A DNA stretch of 64,000 nt from Sipunculus nudus (GCA_026874595.1 CM049306.1:52606019-52670018); one strand, 5' to 3'. Numbered from the stretch's first letter, positions 39,095-51,166 are shown. Translations and numbers: made by a program. Notes: generated by a model from the letters alone, not told the origin.

Positions 39095-40600
39095 TTATAT
39101 ACACACACACACAATTACTGATGACAGTTGATCCATGCTGTCAAATAGGGAAAATGCTAATCATGGGAAATTATTCGAGCCTGCTGTTATACAATACTGC
39201 ACATACTGGCCATATACCGTTGTTTTTTTTTATGCATTGAGGCCATAAAATTCACCAAATGACACATTTTAACTACACCTTTTTTTTGCAATGAGTCAAC
39301 ATGCACAAAATCCATGTAAAAATAAAACATGATATACAGAAACATGGTATGTCAAGATATTGTGCAATGTCAAATTTGGCAAATGAATGGGGGGGGGGCA
39401 AACAAATGGGGGTTTATAAATAAATAAATAATTATATATTTACATATATATATGTGTGTGTGTGAATACCCAGTCATGAACCAAAAGTAGAAAAAATTAA
39501 TTTCCTCTCTTCTACCCCCCCCCCCCCCCACCTGTTCTGTTCCCTTATCATTCTGCCCCCCCCCCCCCCCCAAATACGGCCATTCACCCTAAAAGTCATC
39601 CACACCACTCCCAGTGAAATGCCGGACACAAATCTGGCACCAGAAAGTGTTGTTTACCTATTGAAATCAGCCCTAGAATTGTAATCCAGTCTTGTTATGA
39701 AAAGATGATAATATGACAGTTCATGTTTCTTACCTGTCAGGAATCCGCTTCCCAAAACCAAGTTTTTCTCATAAAAACAGCCTGGAAATAAAGAATATAG
39801 TACTTGAATAAGCTGAAAAGACTCTGAACATCAGTTCAGGCACAATTTTGTGGCAGCGATCAGCCTGTATTATCACCCACATTGTAAAGACAGGTTTTTG
39901 TGAAGATACACAATTTTTTTTGCCCCCTATTTACATGAAAGCAAACTATAATGGCATGAAAGCACTATCAGAATTCAAAGTTACAGGACCCTATCACTAA
40001 AAAATAATATTTCAGAGCCCTATAACTATCCTATTATCTAGTGCGGTATACCTGACAGTGGCCACTGTGAAAAATCAAATATCATTCTGCAATTATTCTA
40101 AACTTATCTCACTTTTCTACATGTGAGGCACTATTTACTTAGTGCTAATATCTAATACCCCTGATATGTTATTAAAGACCAAATTGTGTGGGGAGACATA
40201 TCTGATATGCTCTGATTATGTCAGACTTAGAAAAAAAAAGCATGATTTTCAATATAGTTTTGGTGTCTGGGTCCATCCAACCTGGACATTCAGGTTTATA
40301 ATAAAATATGCTGAAAAGTACTCTGGAAGTACAGTGTCATGGATACCTGACTCTAAGAAATTGATGAAACAAGAGTCTGTAGTGAATATTGTTGCCTGAT
40401 GACTGTCTTCATTTCCAATGCCCGCATGCATGGTGTCTGGGCAAAACAGCAATTCTGAATTCAGTCACTGTTGATCTTCACCCAACATTTAGAAAATGAG
40501 TTTCTGGATCTGAAAATACATCAGATTATTTCACATTATTAATAAAAGATGAAAATATAATGATGTGTCAGTGTTATTACTGTTATAAGTATCACTTTAC

Positions 40601-40632
<32 letters not shown>

Positions 40633-40671
40633 TACAAACAATATACATATGAACATACATATATATGCATA

Positions 40672-40708
<37 letters not shown>

Positions 40709-42684
40709 TTATATACACACACACACAATTACTGATGACAGTTGATCCATGCTGTCAAATAGGGAAAATGCTAATCATGGGAAATTATTCGAGCCTGCTG
40801 TTATACAATACTGCACATACTGGCCATATACCGTTGTTTTTTTTTATGCATTGAGGCCATAAAATTCACCAAATGACACATTTTAACTACACCTTTTTTT
40901 TGCAATGAGTCAACATGCACAAAATCCATGTAAAAATAAAACATGATATACAGAAACATGGTATGTCAAGATATTGTGCAATGTCAAATTTGGCAAATGA
41001 ATGGGGGGGGGGCAAACAAATGGGGGTTTATAAATAAATAAATAATTATATATTTACATATATATATGTGTGTGTGTGAATACCCAGTCATGAACCAAAA
41101 GTAGAAAAAATTAATTTCCTCTCTTCTACCCCCCCCCCCCACCTGTTCCCCTGTTCCCTTATCATTCTGCCCCCCCCCCCCCCCAAATACGGCCATTCAC
41201 CCTAAAAGTCATCCACACCACTCCCAGTGAAATGCCGACACAAATCTGGCACCAGAAAGTGTTGTTTACCTATTGAAATCAGCCCTAGAATTGTAATCCA
41301 GTCTTGTTATGAAAAGATGATAATATGACAGTTCATGTTTCTTACCTGTCAGGAATCCGCTTCCCAAAACCAAGTTTTTCTCATAAAAACAGCCTGGAAA
41401 TAAAGAATATAGTACTTGAATAAGCTGAAAAGACTCTGAACATCAGTTCAGGCACAATTTTGTGGCAGCGATCAGCCTGTATTATCACCCACATTGTAAA
41501 GACAGGTTTTTGTGAAGGACACGTGGCTGTATTTATTTTCCCTATATAACATCTATAAAACACCTGAGGTTTGGGCCTCTTTTAAATAATTTTCAAAATA
41601 AATTCTGATATTAAACTTTTTTTTACCTGAGAATTTGTTGTTTCTTCAGTCAAACTAGACCAAGAAAAAGGGGGCTTGTGTATCTCCTTTTTTAACCATC
41701 CTGGCCCGAATGCAGTGAAGCCCAAAATACCCCACCAAGCAGTCCCAAACAAGCATTTGGACAACATCTCTTTGATTGGCCATAGATTTAAAAAAAAAAT
41801 GACCAATACTGTCAATTTTATTGGAAATTATGCTTAACATACTTAAAAATCAAACAATGCGGTGTTTTTGATGCTCCAGCACATGATGGCTAGAGCCAAC
41901 CAGAGAAAGCCAGACCATTTACTACTCTCCTTCAGGTTCAGGGCTTGGTGACCCCAGGTCATGTAAACAAATAGGACCACGTGACCTTAAGATACACAAT
42001 TTTTTTTGCCCCCTATTTACATGAAAGCAAACTATAATGGCATGAAAGCACTATCAGAATTCAAAGTTACAGGACCCTATCACTAAAAAATAATATTTCA
42101 GAGCCCTATAACTATCCTATTATCTAGTGCGGTATACCTGACAGTGGCCACTGTGAAAAATCAAATATCATTCTGCAATTATTCTAAACTTATCTCACTT
42201 TTCTACATGTGAGGCACTATTTACTTAGTGCTAATATCTAATACCCCTGATATGTTATTAAAGACCAAATTGTGTGGGAGACATATCTGATATGCTCTGA
42301 TTATGTCAGACTTAGAAAAAAAAGCATGATTTTCAATATAGTTTTGGTGTCTGGGTCCATCCAACCTGGACATTCAGGTTTATAATAAAATATGCTGAAA
42401 AGTACTCTGGAAGTACAGTGTCATGGATACCTGACTCTAAGAAATTGATGAAACAAGAGTCTGTAGTGAATATTGTTGCCTGATGACTGTCTTCATTTCC
42501 AATGCCCGCATGCATGGTGTCTGGGCAAAACAGCAATTCTGAATTCAGTCACTGTTGATCTTCACCCAACATTTAGAAAATGAGTTTCTGGATCTGAAAA
42601 TACATCAGATTATTTCACATTATTAATAAAAGATGAAAATATAATGATGTGTCAGTGTTATTACTGTTATAAGTATCACTTTAC

Positions 42685-42720
<36 letters not shown>

Positions 42721-42757
42721 CAAACAATATACATATGAACATACATATATATGCATA

Positions 42758-42794
<37 letters not shown>

Positions 42795-44078
42795 TTATAT
42801 ACACACACACACAATTACTGATGACAGTTGATCCATGCTGTCAAATAGGGAAAATGCTAATCATGGGAAATTATTCGAGCCTGCTGTTATACAATACTGC
42901 ACATACTGGCCATATACCGTTGTTTTTTTTTATGCATTGAGGCCATAAAATTCACCAAATGACACATTTTAACTACACCTTTTTTTTGCAATGAGTCAAC
43001 ATGCACAAAATCCATGTAAAAATAAAACATGATATACAGAAACATGGTATGTCAAGATATTGTGCAATGTCAAATTTGGCAAATGAATGGGGGGGGGGCA
43101 AACAAATGGGGGTTTATAAATAAATAAATAATTATATATTTACATATATATATGTGTGTGTGTGAATACCCAGTCATGAACCAAAAGTAGAAAAAATTAA
43201 TTTCCTCTCTTCTACCCCCCCCCCCCCCACCTGTTCCCCTGTTCCCTTATCATTCTGCCCCCCCCCCCCCCCAAATACGGCCATTCACCCTAAAAGTCAT
43301 CCACACCACTCCCAGTGAAATGCCGACACAAATCTGGCACCAGAAAGTGTTGTTTACCTATTGAAATCAGCCCTAGAATTGTAATCCAGTCTTGTTATGA
43401 AAAGATGATAATATGACAGTTCATGTTTCTTACCTGTCAGGAATCCGCTTCCCAAAACCAAGTTTTTCTCATAAAAACAGCCTGGAAATAAAGAATATAG
43501 TACTTGAATAAGCTGAAAAGACTCTGAACATCAGTTCAGGCACAATTTTGTGGCAGCGATCAGCCTGTATTATCACCCACATTGTAAAGACAGGTTTTTG
43601 TGAAGGACACGTGGCTGTATTTATTTTCCCTATATAACATCTATAAAACACCTGAGGTTTGGGCCTCTTTTAAATAATTTTCAAAATAAATTCTGATATT
43701 AAACTTTTTTTTACCTGAGAATTTGTTGTTTCTTCAGTCAAACTAGACCAAGAAAAAGGGGGCTTGTGTATCTCCTTTTTTAACCATCCTGGCCCGAATG
43801 CAGTGAAGCCCAAAATACCCCACCAAGCAGTCCCAAACAAGCATTTGGACAACATCTCTTTGATTGGCCATAGATTTAAAAAAAAAATGACCAATACTGT
43901 CAATTTTATTGGAAATTATGCTTAACATACTTAAAAATCAAACAATGCGGTGTTTTTGATGCTCCAGCACATGATGGCTAGAGCCAACCAGAGAAAGCCA
44001 GACCATTTACTACTCTCCTTCAGGTTCAGGGCTTGGTGACCCCAGGTCATGTAAACAAATAGGACCACGTGACCTTAA
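34119..44078. repeat. S/L compound tandem array filling one intron
   Basis: Two segments alternate. S (474 bp) starts GGACACGTGG and ends CGTGACCTTAA. L (1612-1614 bp) starts GATACACAATTTT and ends GGTTTTTGTGAA. Order: S1 34119-34592, L1 34593-36205, S2 36206-36679, L2 36680-38292, L3 38293-39904, L4 39905-41516, S3 41517-41990, L5 41991-43604, S4 43605-44078. Copies are almost identical apart from homopolymer and TA-run length and a few substitutions. S has CACGTG-containing inverted ends next to the two flanking exons, so a single S was probably the original intron. Each L holds TA, CA, poly-G and two poly-C tracts. Confidence 0.95.
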
Positions 44079-44171
44079 TGAACTTGCCATTACCGACCCA
44101 GTTTGCCAGCTTCTTGACGTTCATCTGACGTTTGTGTACTTTCCTCGCAACGACCGCGCAAGTATTGTGAT
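44074..44171 (-). CDS. Exon: basic linker between chitin-binding modules
   Basis: It follows AATGTTTCAG, completes an Asp codon and reads HNTCAVVARKVHKRQM, then VKKLANWVGNGKFIK. It ends ATTAAG|gtcacg in phase 0. No domain recognised. The exon end coincides with the right edge of the S/L array. Confidence 0.6.
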
Positions 44172-44860
44172 CTGAAACATTAAAACATACGTAAACCCAA
44201 TCATATAATTATAGTAGGCCAATGTAGTTTAACTGGCATGTTTTTATATATTAAACTTTTGACCATTTGTAAACAGACCGGATGCCATTGATGTATGCCG
44301 GACTTGAGACAAAGGATGGTGGAGCTGGGAACCAGTCTCTAATTTCATTTTCCGTTTCTTTTATCCAAGTCATATAGGCCTAATGGACAGAAACATAGTG
44401 TAACTATTTTTTTATCAATTAAAAAAATTTGATAAAGCTATTGTCCTACATGCAGCATATTTTCCTTTGTTCTAACTGTACGTTCAAATCTGCTTGCATC
44501 ACAGGGTCATGAAAAGTGACCATGCAAGTGAAGTTACGAGGCGACTTTCCAAATATGGCAAAGAACTGGTGCGTAGCCAAAAAAAAAAATGACACGCGTG
44601 ACCTTCGACCAAGGTTTTCATTTTTGTTGTTTCTTTTAAATTCAGTGTTGGGAATTTTTCGATAATAAAAGGCACAAATGTTTTTACCAGGTTAGGTCGG
44701 GTTATGTTAGATGACGGCCTCATAGACTAATAAGATGTCGTCAGGGAAACGTAGTTAATTATAGTAAAAGTGTTGTGTTTATTGTTATCATTGATTGTGT
44801 TAATCTCCAGAACGGTTTTTATGCATCAAGTAATTAAAGCAGCTTACTGGGTACAGTATA

Positions 44861-45590
44861 TGTTATGATTAGCTAACAGAAGATTATGGAGGTGTAAAAG
44901 CTTCTCTAAGGCTTTGCTGGTAATTTCCATGAAGATAGTTCCGGATGAGTCGTTGCTAGAACCTTTGTTGAAGTGCCGATATATAAGTGGGGGTACCGCC
45001 GCCTCAGGGGAGTTTGTCAGAGTAGAATCGTTCTCCAGAGGACGAGTCGTGAGAGGTAGATTTGCGCTAGGCTGAAGTGGTCAAGTTCTGCGTTAGGACG
45101 TCTATTGGTATTGGAAATAGTGATTAGTAGCCGAGAAGGGCGTTAGAAATGTTTTTGGCCTTGTATTTGTGAAGTAAGAACCAGTTAACGGCGTGCTAAA
45201 GCCAAAGACCTGTTGAAGAATTGTATCGTAAGATTGAAGCCAGTCTACGGCGCTGAAGGCAAATTCTGGGACGTGATAAGAAAAAACCTGTTTTGTTATA
45301 CCCTGGACGTTGAGTGACTTTCCTCGATTACTGCGTGAAAGTTTCCGGGAAACATATATATGTCCGCTGCGCGTGTGGTGTTATAAATACCCAGGGGCTT
45401 AGCCGGAATGTGCCGCGTTGGAGGGGGGGGGTGGGGGGTAGGGCTGGGGGAGGGCATCGGGGGGCACGCTGCATTTCCCGAACCAACTTTGCATGATTGA
45501 TGATGAAGTTTTATCACCATTGATGACAATGTTTTGTACCGATTAAAGACTCCGATTGAATTTGCACTGGTGATTCGTGTTTACATTATG
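44861..45590 (+). mobile_element. Candidate solo LTR
   Basis: Promoter-like segment with a TATA box (GATATATAAGTGG near 44990) and an ATTAAA-type signal near 45541. TTATG occurs directly on both sides (44863-44867 and 45586-45590) of a segment ending ...TTTACA. No internal retroviral coding region. A poly-G/C tract lies at about 45420-45455. Tentative. Confidence 0.35.
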
Positions 45591-45599
45591 TTTCATTGT

Positions 45600-46228
45600 T
45601 ATGAATAGGTTATAGATTGGAAGAGGTCGATTCTAGGGTCATTATTTCTTAAACTCTCATGCGATAATTAGGAACATGGAGTTGATGAGTCATGTTTTTC
45701 ACACATATGATTTTTTATTTTAATTTTTTGCAATAGATCCTATCCCTTAAACTACCGACACCTGATATCTGACATGTATGGTCATCAATTGTACGGCAGT
45801 CAACGACAGAAGCAGTTTTGTTTTTGGCCATGTGGCTTTAACATGCCTTAATCCCGACCTCAACTCTTCATTTTTACTAAGCCAAGCTTAAAAAACAACA
45901 AAATACTTGATGTATTCGTTTGTCTGCTCACATGCCGAGGTCAGATGACCCGAATCCTGTGGACCCGAACCCTGCTCAAACACGTATTGACACCTTTTTT
46001 CCCCATAACCAATTTTTTTTTACTATAGCAACCTTTTCTCTTGTCTTGAAAATTAAAATGTTACAAAAATATTTCATTTCTAGGTTGATTTTTCCTGAAT
46101 TACAATCATCTCGCCTTCTCGGGTACAGACACACACACATACACCCCTGATACCACATAACAAGATGAACCTTTTATTAAAAAAAACAGAAGCCCTCTAA
46201 TGTTGGAGACATCGGAAGGTTGATGTAC
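45600..46228. other. Intron of the mosaic gene, nothing else seen
   Basis: AT-rich intronic sequence between the ChtBD2 exon and the linker exon. A short CA run lies near 46130. No other feature. Confidence 0.45.
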
Positions 46229-46390
46229 CTGGACAAGTTGTGGTCAAGATACAGCCTTTCACCGCATCGTCATACATGAGCGGTCCCCTTCAGGTATGGC
46301 GCCTCACCTTTCCACCGTTGCACAAATAGTAGTTCTTGCAGCGAAGGGGGTCTTCGTATAGTTGTATGGTCCGGGAAGGGCAGGTAAAAC
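46229..46390 (-). pseudogene. Exon: chitin-binding type 2 domain with TGA at a conserved Cys
   Basis: The frame set by the EGF exon reads FTCPSRTIQLYEDPLRC, KNYYLC, NGGKVRRHT, then TGA (46290-46292), then RGPLMYDDAVKGC and TC. Six-cysteine peritrophin-A spacing puts the fourth Cys exactly at the TGA. The exon has a good acceptor (ATTGTTGCAG) and donor (CCAG|gtacat). GGAAAG|gtgagg just before the TGA could act as an alternative donor, but the sequence after it is clearly coding. Confidence 0.78.
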
Positions 46391-46828
46391 CTGCAACAAT
46401 GTATATATTTATTATATGGCGTATCCAGGATTCGGGAAAAGGAGAAGTCCACCACAGAAAGACTTAAGGGAAAACCTGAATACGGCCCGGAACGAGGAGC
46501 AGGATCTAGGCCATAAAAAAGTTTTCAATAATTTGTTTGATAACAGTGTACTGTACAACTTTTAAACGACTTTTTTTGTATAACTTATTCGTTTGTATTA
46601 ACGTGATATAAAACATAAAACTTTGTCAGGATCAGACCCTGTACGACAAGATCTGATCTGGATCAGACCTTGGAGAAAAATATCCAGCCAAGGGGGCCAC
46701 CACTAACCAAAATTTGCCGGCCCTTCCTTAAAACTACCGGCAAGTCCGGTGGCCGTGTTCTTATTTCGAGCTCTGATATCTTAATTTTTAAATTTGAACA
46801 TAAACCGGAGTCACGTGACTGTACTCAC

Positions 46829-47015
46829 CCCTGCATCTCTGCCCGTCTCCAGTGAAACCAGGGGAGCAGCGACATGCAAATCGGCCAGCGACCAAACTGC
46901 ATCTGGCGGCGGGGTGGCATTTATTTCTGGACGTTGTGATCACTGGTGCGCCATTTCTCGGTTTACGACAATGATATCTTGTTCTGCAGCACTTGTCAAG
47001 CCAGAATGAACCGAT
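46829..47015 (-). CDS. Exon: cysteine-rich segment plus EGF-like domain
   Basis: It opens with FWLDKCCRTRYHC and, after a short Thr/Ser linker, an EGF-like module: NKCHPAARCSLVAGRFACRC then SPGFTGDGQRC. The acceptor is TTTTCCCTCAG and the donor CAGGG|gtgagt. It starts in phase 0 and leaves one base that the next exon completes to Gly. Confidence 0.8.
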
Positions 47016-47077
47016 CTGAGGGAAAATGTCAGTTTATAATATTTTTAAAGCAAATTACTGTTATCATGTTTTAATTG

Positions 47078-47405
47078 CCTTCGCCAGGAGGGTATGCGTA
47101 CATCCCCGTGTTTGTGTGTGTGTGTGTTTGTTCACATCATAAGTCATCATGCACGGAATCTCCTGAAATTTTTAGGGCATTTCGTGAATGGGCCAATGAA
47201 AATTCGACTAGATTTTGATGTGGGTTCGAAACATGATCCGAATTCAGGAACGTCATCAAGGAATATTCATAAATGTAGAGTCATTTATGCACAAATGAAC
47301 CTGGGAATATCGACCGAATAACCGAACACGGTTATGGTAGGATCCAACAAAAGCGACCCCCACATGGCGGAGGCTTGCATTCCTTAGAATTTAGATTTCA
47401 AGTTA
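47078..47405 (+). repeat. Dispersed repeat, copy 2
   Basis: Opposite-strand relative of 15410-15765. It includes GTGTGTGTGTTTGTTCACAT, a GAATATTCAT motif and GGCTTGCATTCCTTAGAATT. It lies just upstream (minus sense) of the EGF exon. Confidence 0.6.
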
Positions 47406-47539
47406 TATATTTTACTGCATAATATAGCTCCGTTTTTTTTTTCCAATATTGCTGTCTTCAAAATACGACAGCCTGGTATTTCGACGATTTGGTTGTTGAC
47501 GACGTCCGAAGAAGAGGTTTTATAGTTTTTATCTAAAAC

Positions 47540-47855
47540 AGACAATTCCCAAAACCAAGCAACAGTGGGCCATTGCCACGGAGCGAGTGACGAGTGGAGT
47601 GTTTACAAACACAAGATCGCCGTCCGGGTAGGACGACTTTCCCGCTATGTAGATGCCCTATTGAAAAGGTTATTTATCAAAAGCCCGAACATTTTCTTGG
47701 GGAACTTAGAAAACCAACTCAAAGCGAGTTCCAAGCGACTATGGCCCGTGCTTAAAAATGACCCTAAAGTAAAAAAATATCCATTGAAACATTTGGAAGG
47801 ACAATTTTGGGATCAGTGTGCTATAAGACATAGTGTTTCATTAAACCCGGGTTAA
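47540..47855 (+). other. Open frame of unknown origin
   Basis: A 96-residue plus-strand frame (47565-47855) with a Lys/Arg-rich, helix-like second half (SRYVDALLKRLFIKSP, then WPVLKNDPKVKKYPLKHL). It lies directly left of an LTR-like segment and could be retroelement debris. No motif recognised. Confidence 0.25.
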
Positions 47856-47894
47856 GCCCGGTTGCTTTGTAAATCCTTATTATATGGAACATAT

Positions 47895-48662
47895 ATTGTT
47901 ACAGGTGCCCTTTTTATTGTGTGCAGCGGTCTTGCATGTGTTTCTTTTCTTGTGCGCAGGGGTGCTCCATGCGTTGTTGACATTTGGTTCGTGCTCCGCG
48001 TAGCACATGTTGTAGCGGCCTCGCCTGGCCGGATGTTGCAGGCACGGTTTAATCCGCATTGGTTGAACCCTGGCGTATAGATACACAGCGTTCTTTTGTT
48101 CTAGTATGTTCTTTGGGCGTGTTTATTATGTTAGGTTCTTTAGATTGTTCGAGAAATGTAAAATTCTCGGCTTGAGGTGAGAAGTTATAAATAGGGGGCT
48201 GTGTTTTAAAGCCGAGAGAGAGGCGAGAGAATATTCCAGCGGACACAGAAGCGTGTATGTCGGTTTGTGGGACCTATTCCGATAAGTGCGGCAATTATAG
48301 ATTTTCTTCTGGATTTGTGACGAATCTTATTAGGTCTTCAGTTTACTTTCGGGATTGTTATAAGAGCTTTACATTGGACTGTTATTCTCCGAGAGAACTT
48401 GTGTTAACTGTTCGTCCGGCTTATACATTTTAAAGAACTTGTCGCTGTGACAGTGGTGGTATCCAGGTACTGTGCACTTTGTTTATTAGGCTGTGTGATT
48501 ATATTGATTTGTTGTTATACTGTTGTTGTACTGTGTAATTGTATTGATTTAGTGTATTGTAATGTTAGGGTTGTTTTAAGAATAAATTATAGTTATTTGT
48601 TAACAAAAAACCACTGACTTCTTTATTCATTCCCCCTAGACATTTCACGCTGCCTAGTTTTA
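47895..48662 (+). mobile_element. Candidate solo LTR
   Basis: Begins TGTTACAGG and ends near TTTTACA. It has a TATA box (TTATAAATAGGG at about 48184) and an AATAAA near 48582 followed by a T-rich stretch, the arrangement of an LTR with U3, R and U5. A clear target-site duplication is not seen. It sits in the intron between TIL and EGF exons. Confidence 0.4.
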
Positions 48663-49159
48663 CAGAACCTGATTTTTTTTTATCTCCATTACAAAATGTA
48701 TGTTCATCGTGCATACGTGATCTATTGATATTAGGTTCCGTAACAATATGCATAAATATAGAGAGATACATATCCCCATCGGTGTCTTGATAATATAAAC
48801 ATTAAAAGAGATGAGATAAATAGATTCTTTACAAGTTAACTTATGATTGAATTTAATCGATTGATCAAACATTCATGCAAACAGCAAGATCATTAGTGCT
48901 AGTATCATTTCATAGTATATTTAACTTTCTATTGAAGATCTTTTCATACTTTTTAGTTTTTTTTAAATACCCTTTGAAAAGGTACATACACTGTATATGA
49001 AAGGAAAACAGCACCTAAGTAGTGTTCACGTTCTATTTATTACTCCCAGTTAAATATTTAAAATTTTTCAGCCATGCATTACTGGATATGAGATACGGCA
49101 CTTGCGACTGAATGAGAGACTGTGAACTACGAACCGGATGTACTTCTCCCGTCCTCTAC

Positions 49160-49340
49160 GCAGCCGCAGTGACTCTTGGGGATACACTTGTTGAAGGACC
49201 ATATACAAATCCCGGATTACACACGCATGCGCCCTTCCTGTAGACGTTCTTGCAGCCATCCACCACACCTGTACACGTCTTCTGACACGCGTCAGCATTA
49301 CGGTCGTACCTTGCATTTGCCGGGCATGGATGAGCAGCAC
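49160..49340 (-). pseudogene. Exon: TIL (trypsin-inhibitor-like) domain with frameshift
   Basis: It joins the C8 exon through a split Cys codon and reads HPCPANARYDRNADACQKTC, then GACVCNPGFVYGPS. The expected ending (NKCIPKSHCGC) follows only in the next frame. A one-base deletion between about 49190 and 49200 explains both halves. The 3' boundary is uncertain; GCTGC|gtagag at 49160 restores phase 0 for the EGF exon if one base is added back. Confidence 0.75.
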
Positions 49341-50154
49341 CTTTCGGGAAAGTGAGGAATTTTGAATAGATCGAAAATAATAGGAACATTATGCCATCGA
49401 CTGGCTTGTGTGTTTCCCCATGAAGTTGTTGAAAGGGCCCAGAATGACCAGTTAAAATTTACTGAGAAAATGTTGTTGTAGTATTACATTAATTATGTTC
49501 GATCAATTAAACTCTCCTTTAACTAATAACTAGATAGCCAATTAGAGTATAGACAAAATCGCCGCATTCCTGTGTGGTCGACTGTTTCTCCGGCATGGCG
49601 TCCTGGCTTGAAGAGTGGAGCGATTACGTTTAAGCTGAAATATATTTCAGTGACACCTATAACACAAATAGACTGCGCCGTTCCTTACCAGGGGTTAGTC
49701 AAACCACTTAGTCTCTAGGATGTCCAAGGTGAGGGTGGTCTCTGTCCAAACGTTGAGGAACATATTAAGCCCCTGGCGGATCTTGTGACATTTTGGCATG
49801 CCATTAGTTAGTTCATTTTGGAGTGCTAAGGGGCTACACCTTACGCCACATACGGGGAAACGTTTGGGGGACACGTCTTTCGGCAGTATGTTTCGGCTTA
49901 GAAATACAATTATTTCAAATTCGGACAGAACTGATGCCATTTCGCCGATTTATATGTTAATCATGTGTGTTTTTTGTTGATGTTGTTCTTTATTTGTTGG
50001 AGGAATCCTTTAAAGCGTCTGTTGTCTACTACCAGTGGCAGTATTATATGGTATAAGATCAATAATCTAATGGATCTGGGTAAACGATCTAACAGGCAGT
50101 ACGATGGAAGGCCCTTGTGTTCCACAGAGAACAAGGCGGACTATCACAATCGAA

Positions 50155-50246
50155 AATACAAAATATACTACTACCACTACTACTACTACTTCTTCTTCGA
50201 CTACTCCTTCTTCTACTAATATACTTATAATAATAATTATTATAAT

Positions 50247-50307
<61 letters not shown>

Positions 50308-50310
50308 TAA
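50155..50310. repeat. CTA/TAA trinucleotide microsatellite
   Basis: CTACTAC and TTCTTC trinucleotide runs pass into a long TAA/ATA run (about 50225-50306). They create poly-Ile, poly-Leu and poly-Tyr frames on both strands that are not genes. Confidence 0.9.
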
Positions 50311-50392
50311 TAATATCCACAATTTTTTTGTTGCTCCATGAAGTTCCTGTAAAAGTCCCTAAATAATTTAATAAACTAATCTCTATACTCAC

Positions 50393-50640
50393 ATCCGGCA
50401 CGTTTCTCCCAAGTAGACGGCACCCTGTGACCCAGCCTGCCACATTCTCTGACATAGTCCCTGAATATTCTACATTTATCCGGTCTTTGCTATGTGCAGC
50501 ACATGTCAATGGCGCATGCGCTTCTGGCGTTGTAGTACCGAGGGCAGCTACCGAACACGTGTCGGTTGTTCAGGATGTTACAAATTCTCGCAAGTTGGCA
50601 GTTCTCTGTAGCACATGGTGAAATGTTTTTCTTGTGGCAG
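50393..50640 (-). pseudogene. Exon: C8 domain with in-frame TAG
   Basis: After TTTTTTCTCAG the frame reads FCHKK...C....C, HVFGSCPRYYNARSACAIDMCC, then TAG at 50490-50492. It continues in the same frame with DKCRIFRDYVRECGRLG and STWEKRAG to a strong donor (GGAT|gtgagtat). Counting the stop as one residue keeps the normal C8 spacing (D.C, eight residues, C). The reading frame on both sides is intact, so this is a single nonsense change or an error. Confidence 0.8.
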
Positions 50641-50879
50641 CTGAGAAAAAAATACATAATTATATATAAGTGAAATGCAGAAACAAACGGAAGTCAAGAT
50701 ATAAAATGAAGGCTAGGCGTAGTATGATACCTTTCCACAGGATAAAATTAAAATACTGAATTCATGAAATGTCTAGCTTCAGATACATAGGGACGAACAC
50801 AACACTAGGATTTTCATTTTATACTAGTATTGGTAACAAACCGGGCTAAGAGCTTGGGCCTACTGAACAGCAGACTTAC

Positions 50880-51166
50880 AAGCGGCCATTTTGGTCTGGT
50901 TCCTGGTAACTCCAGCCAAGGTTATTTCGGTTGCTGTTGGCAGTTCCGTTTCGCAGGTAGAGGTCATTAGGTCTGTTTCCGTCGTAGTTCCCACAAAGGC
51001 CACACAGACCTTTTTTTCCTCGGAGACATTTGTCCACGGCGACAACCACTGTACTATACCCGTTGAAAGTCACGTATACCAGCCCGCCCTCGATGGAGAG
51101 TCGCACCCCTCGTCCGACTTTGGTGACCATAACTCCTCTATAGTTGGATTCAAACATTGTAGCCAT
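50880..51166 (-). CDS. Exon: VWD domain, C-terminal half
   Basis: It encodes RGVMVTKVGRGVRLS, VYVTFNGYSTVVVAV and KGLCGLCGNYDG..PNDLYLRNG, the closing GLCGNYDG..ND motif of VWD with its Ca-binding Asn/Asp residues. The donor is CGCTT|gtaagt. The 5' edge is uncertain: ACTATAG before 51137 is one acceptor, and about 20-25 expected residues between the two VWD halves are missing. Confidence 0.82.

Noticed and set aside
35246-42940. Plus-strand Tyr/Ile-rich frames in each L copy
   Set aside because: They translate TA and CA microsatellites; length changes with repeat number.
34184-43928. Identical 77-, 67-, 61- and 60-residue open frames repeated four to five times
   Set aside because: They are carried by the S and L repeat copies; identity reflects recent DNA duplication, frames overlap on both strands, and no domain is visible.
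34119-44078. CRISPR-like regular array
   Set aside because: Units are 474 and about 1613 bp with no short direct repeats and unique spacers, and the genome is animal.
46270-46455. 61-residue minus-strand frame as a separate gene
   Set aside because: It is an off-frame reading across the chitin-binding exon; the cysteine-patterned frame is the real one.
50067-50509. Poly-Ile, poly-Tyr and poly-Leu frames
   Set aside because: Products of a TAA/CTA trinucleotide microsatellite.
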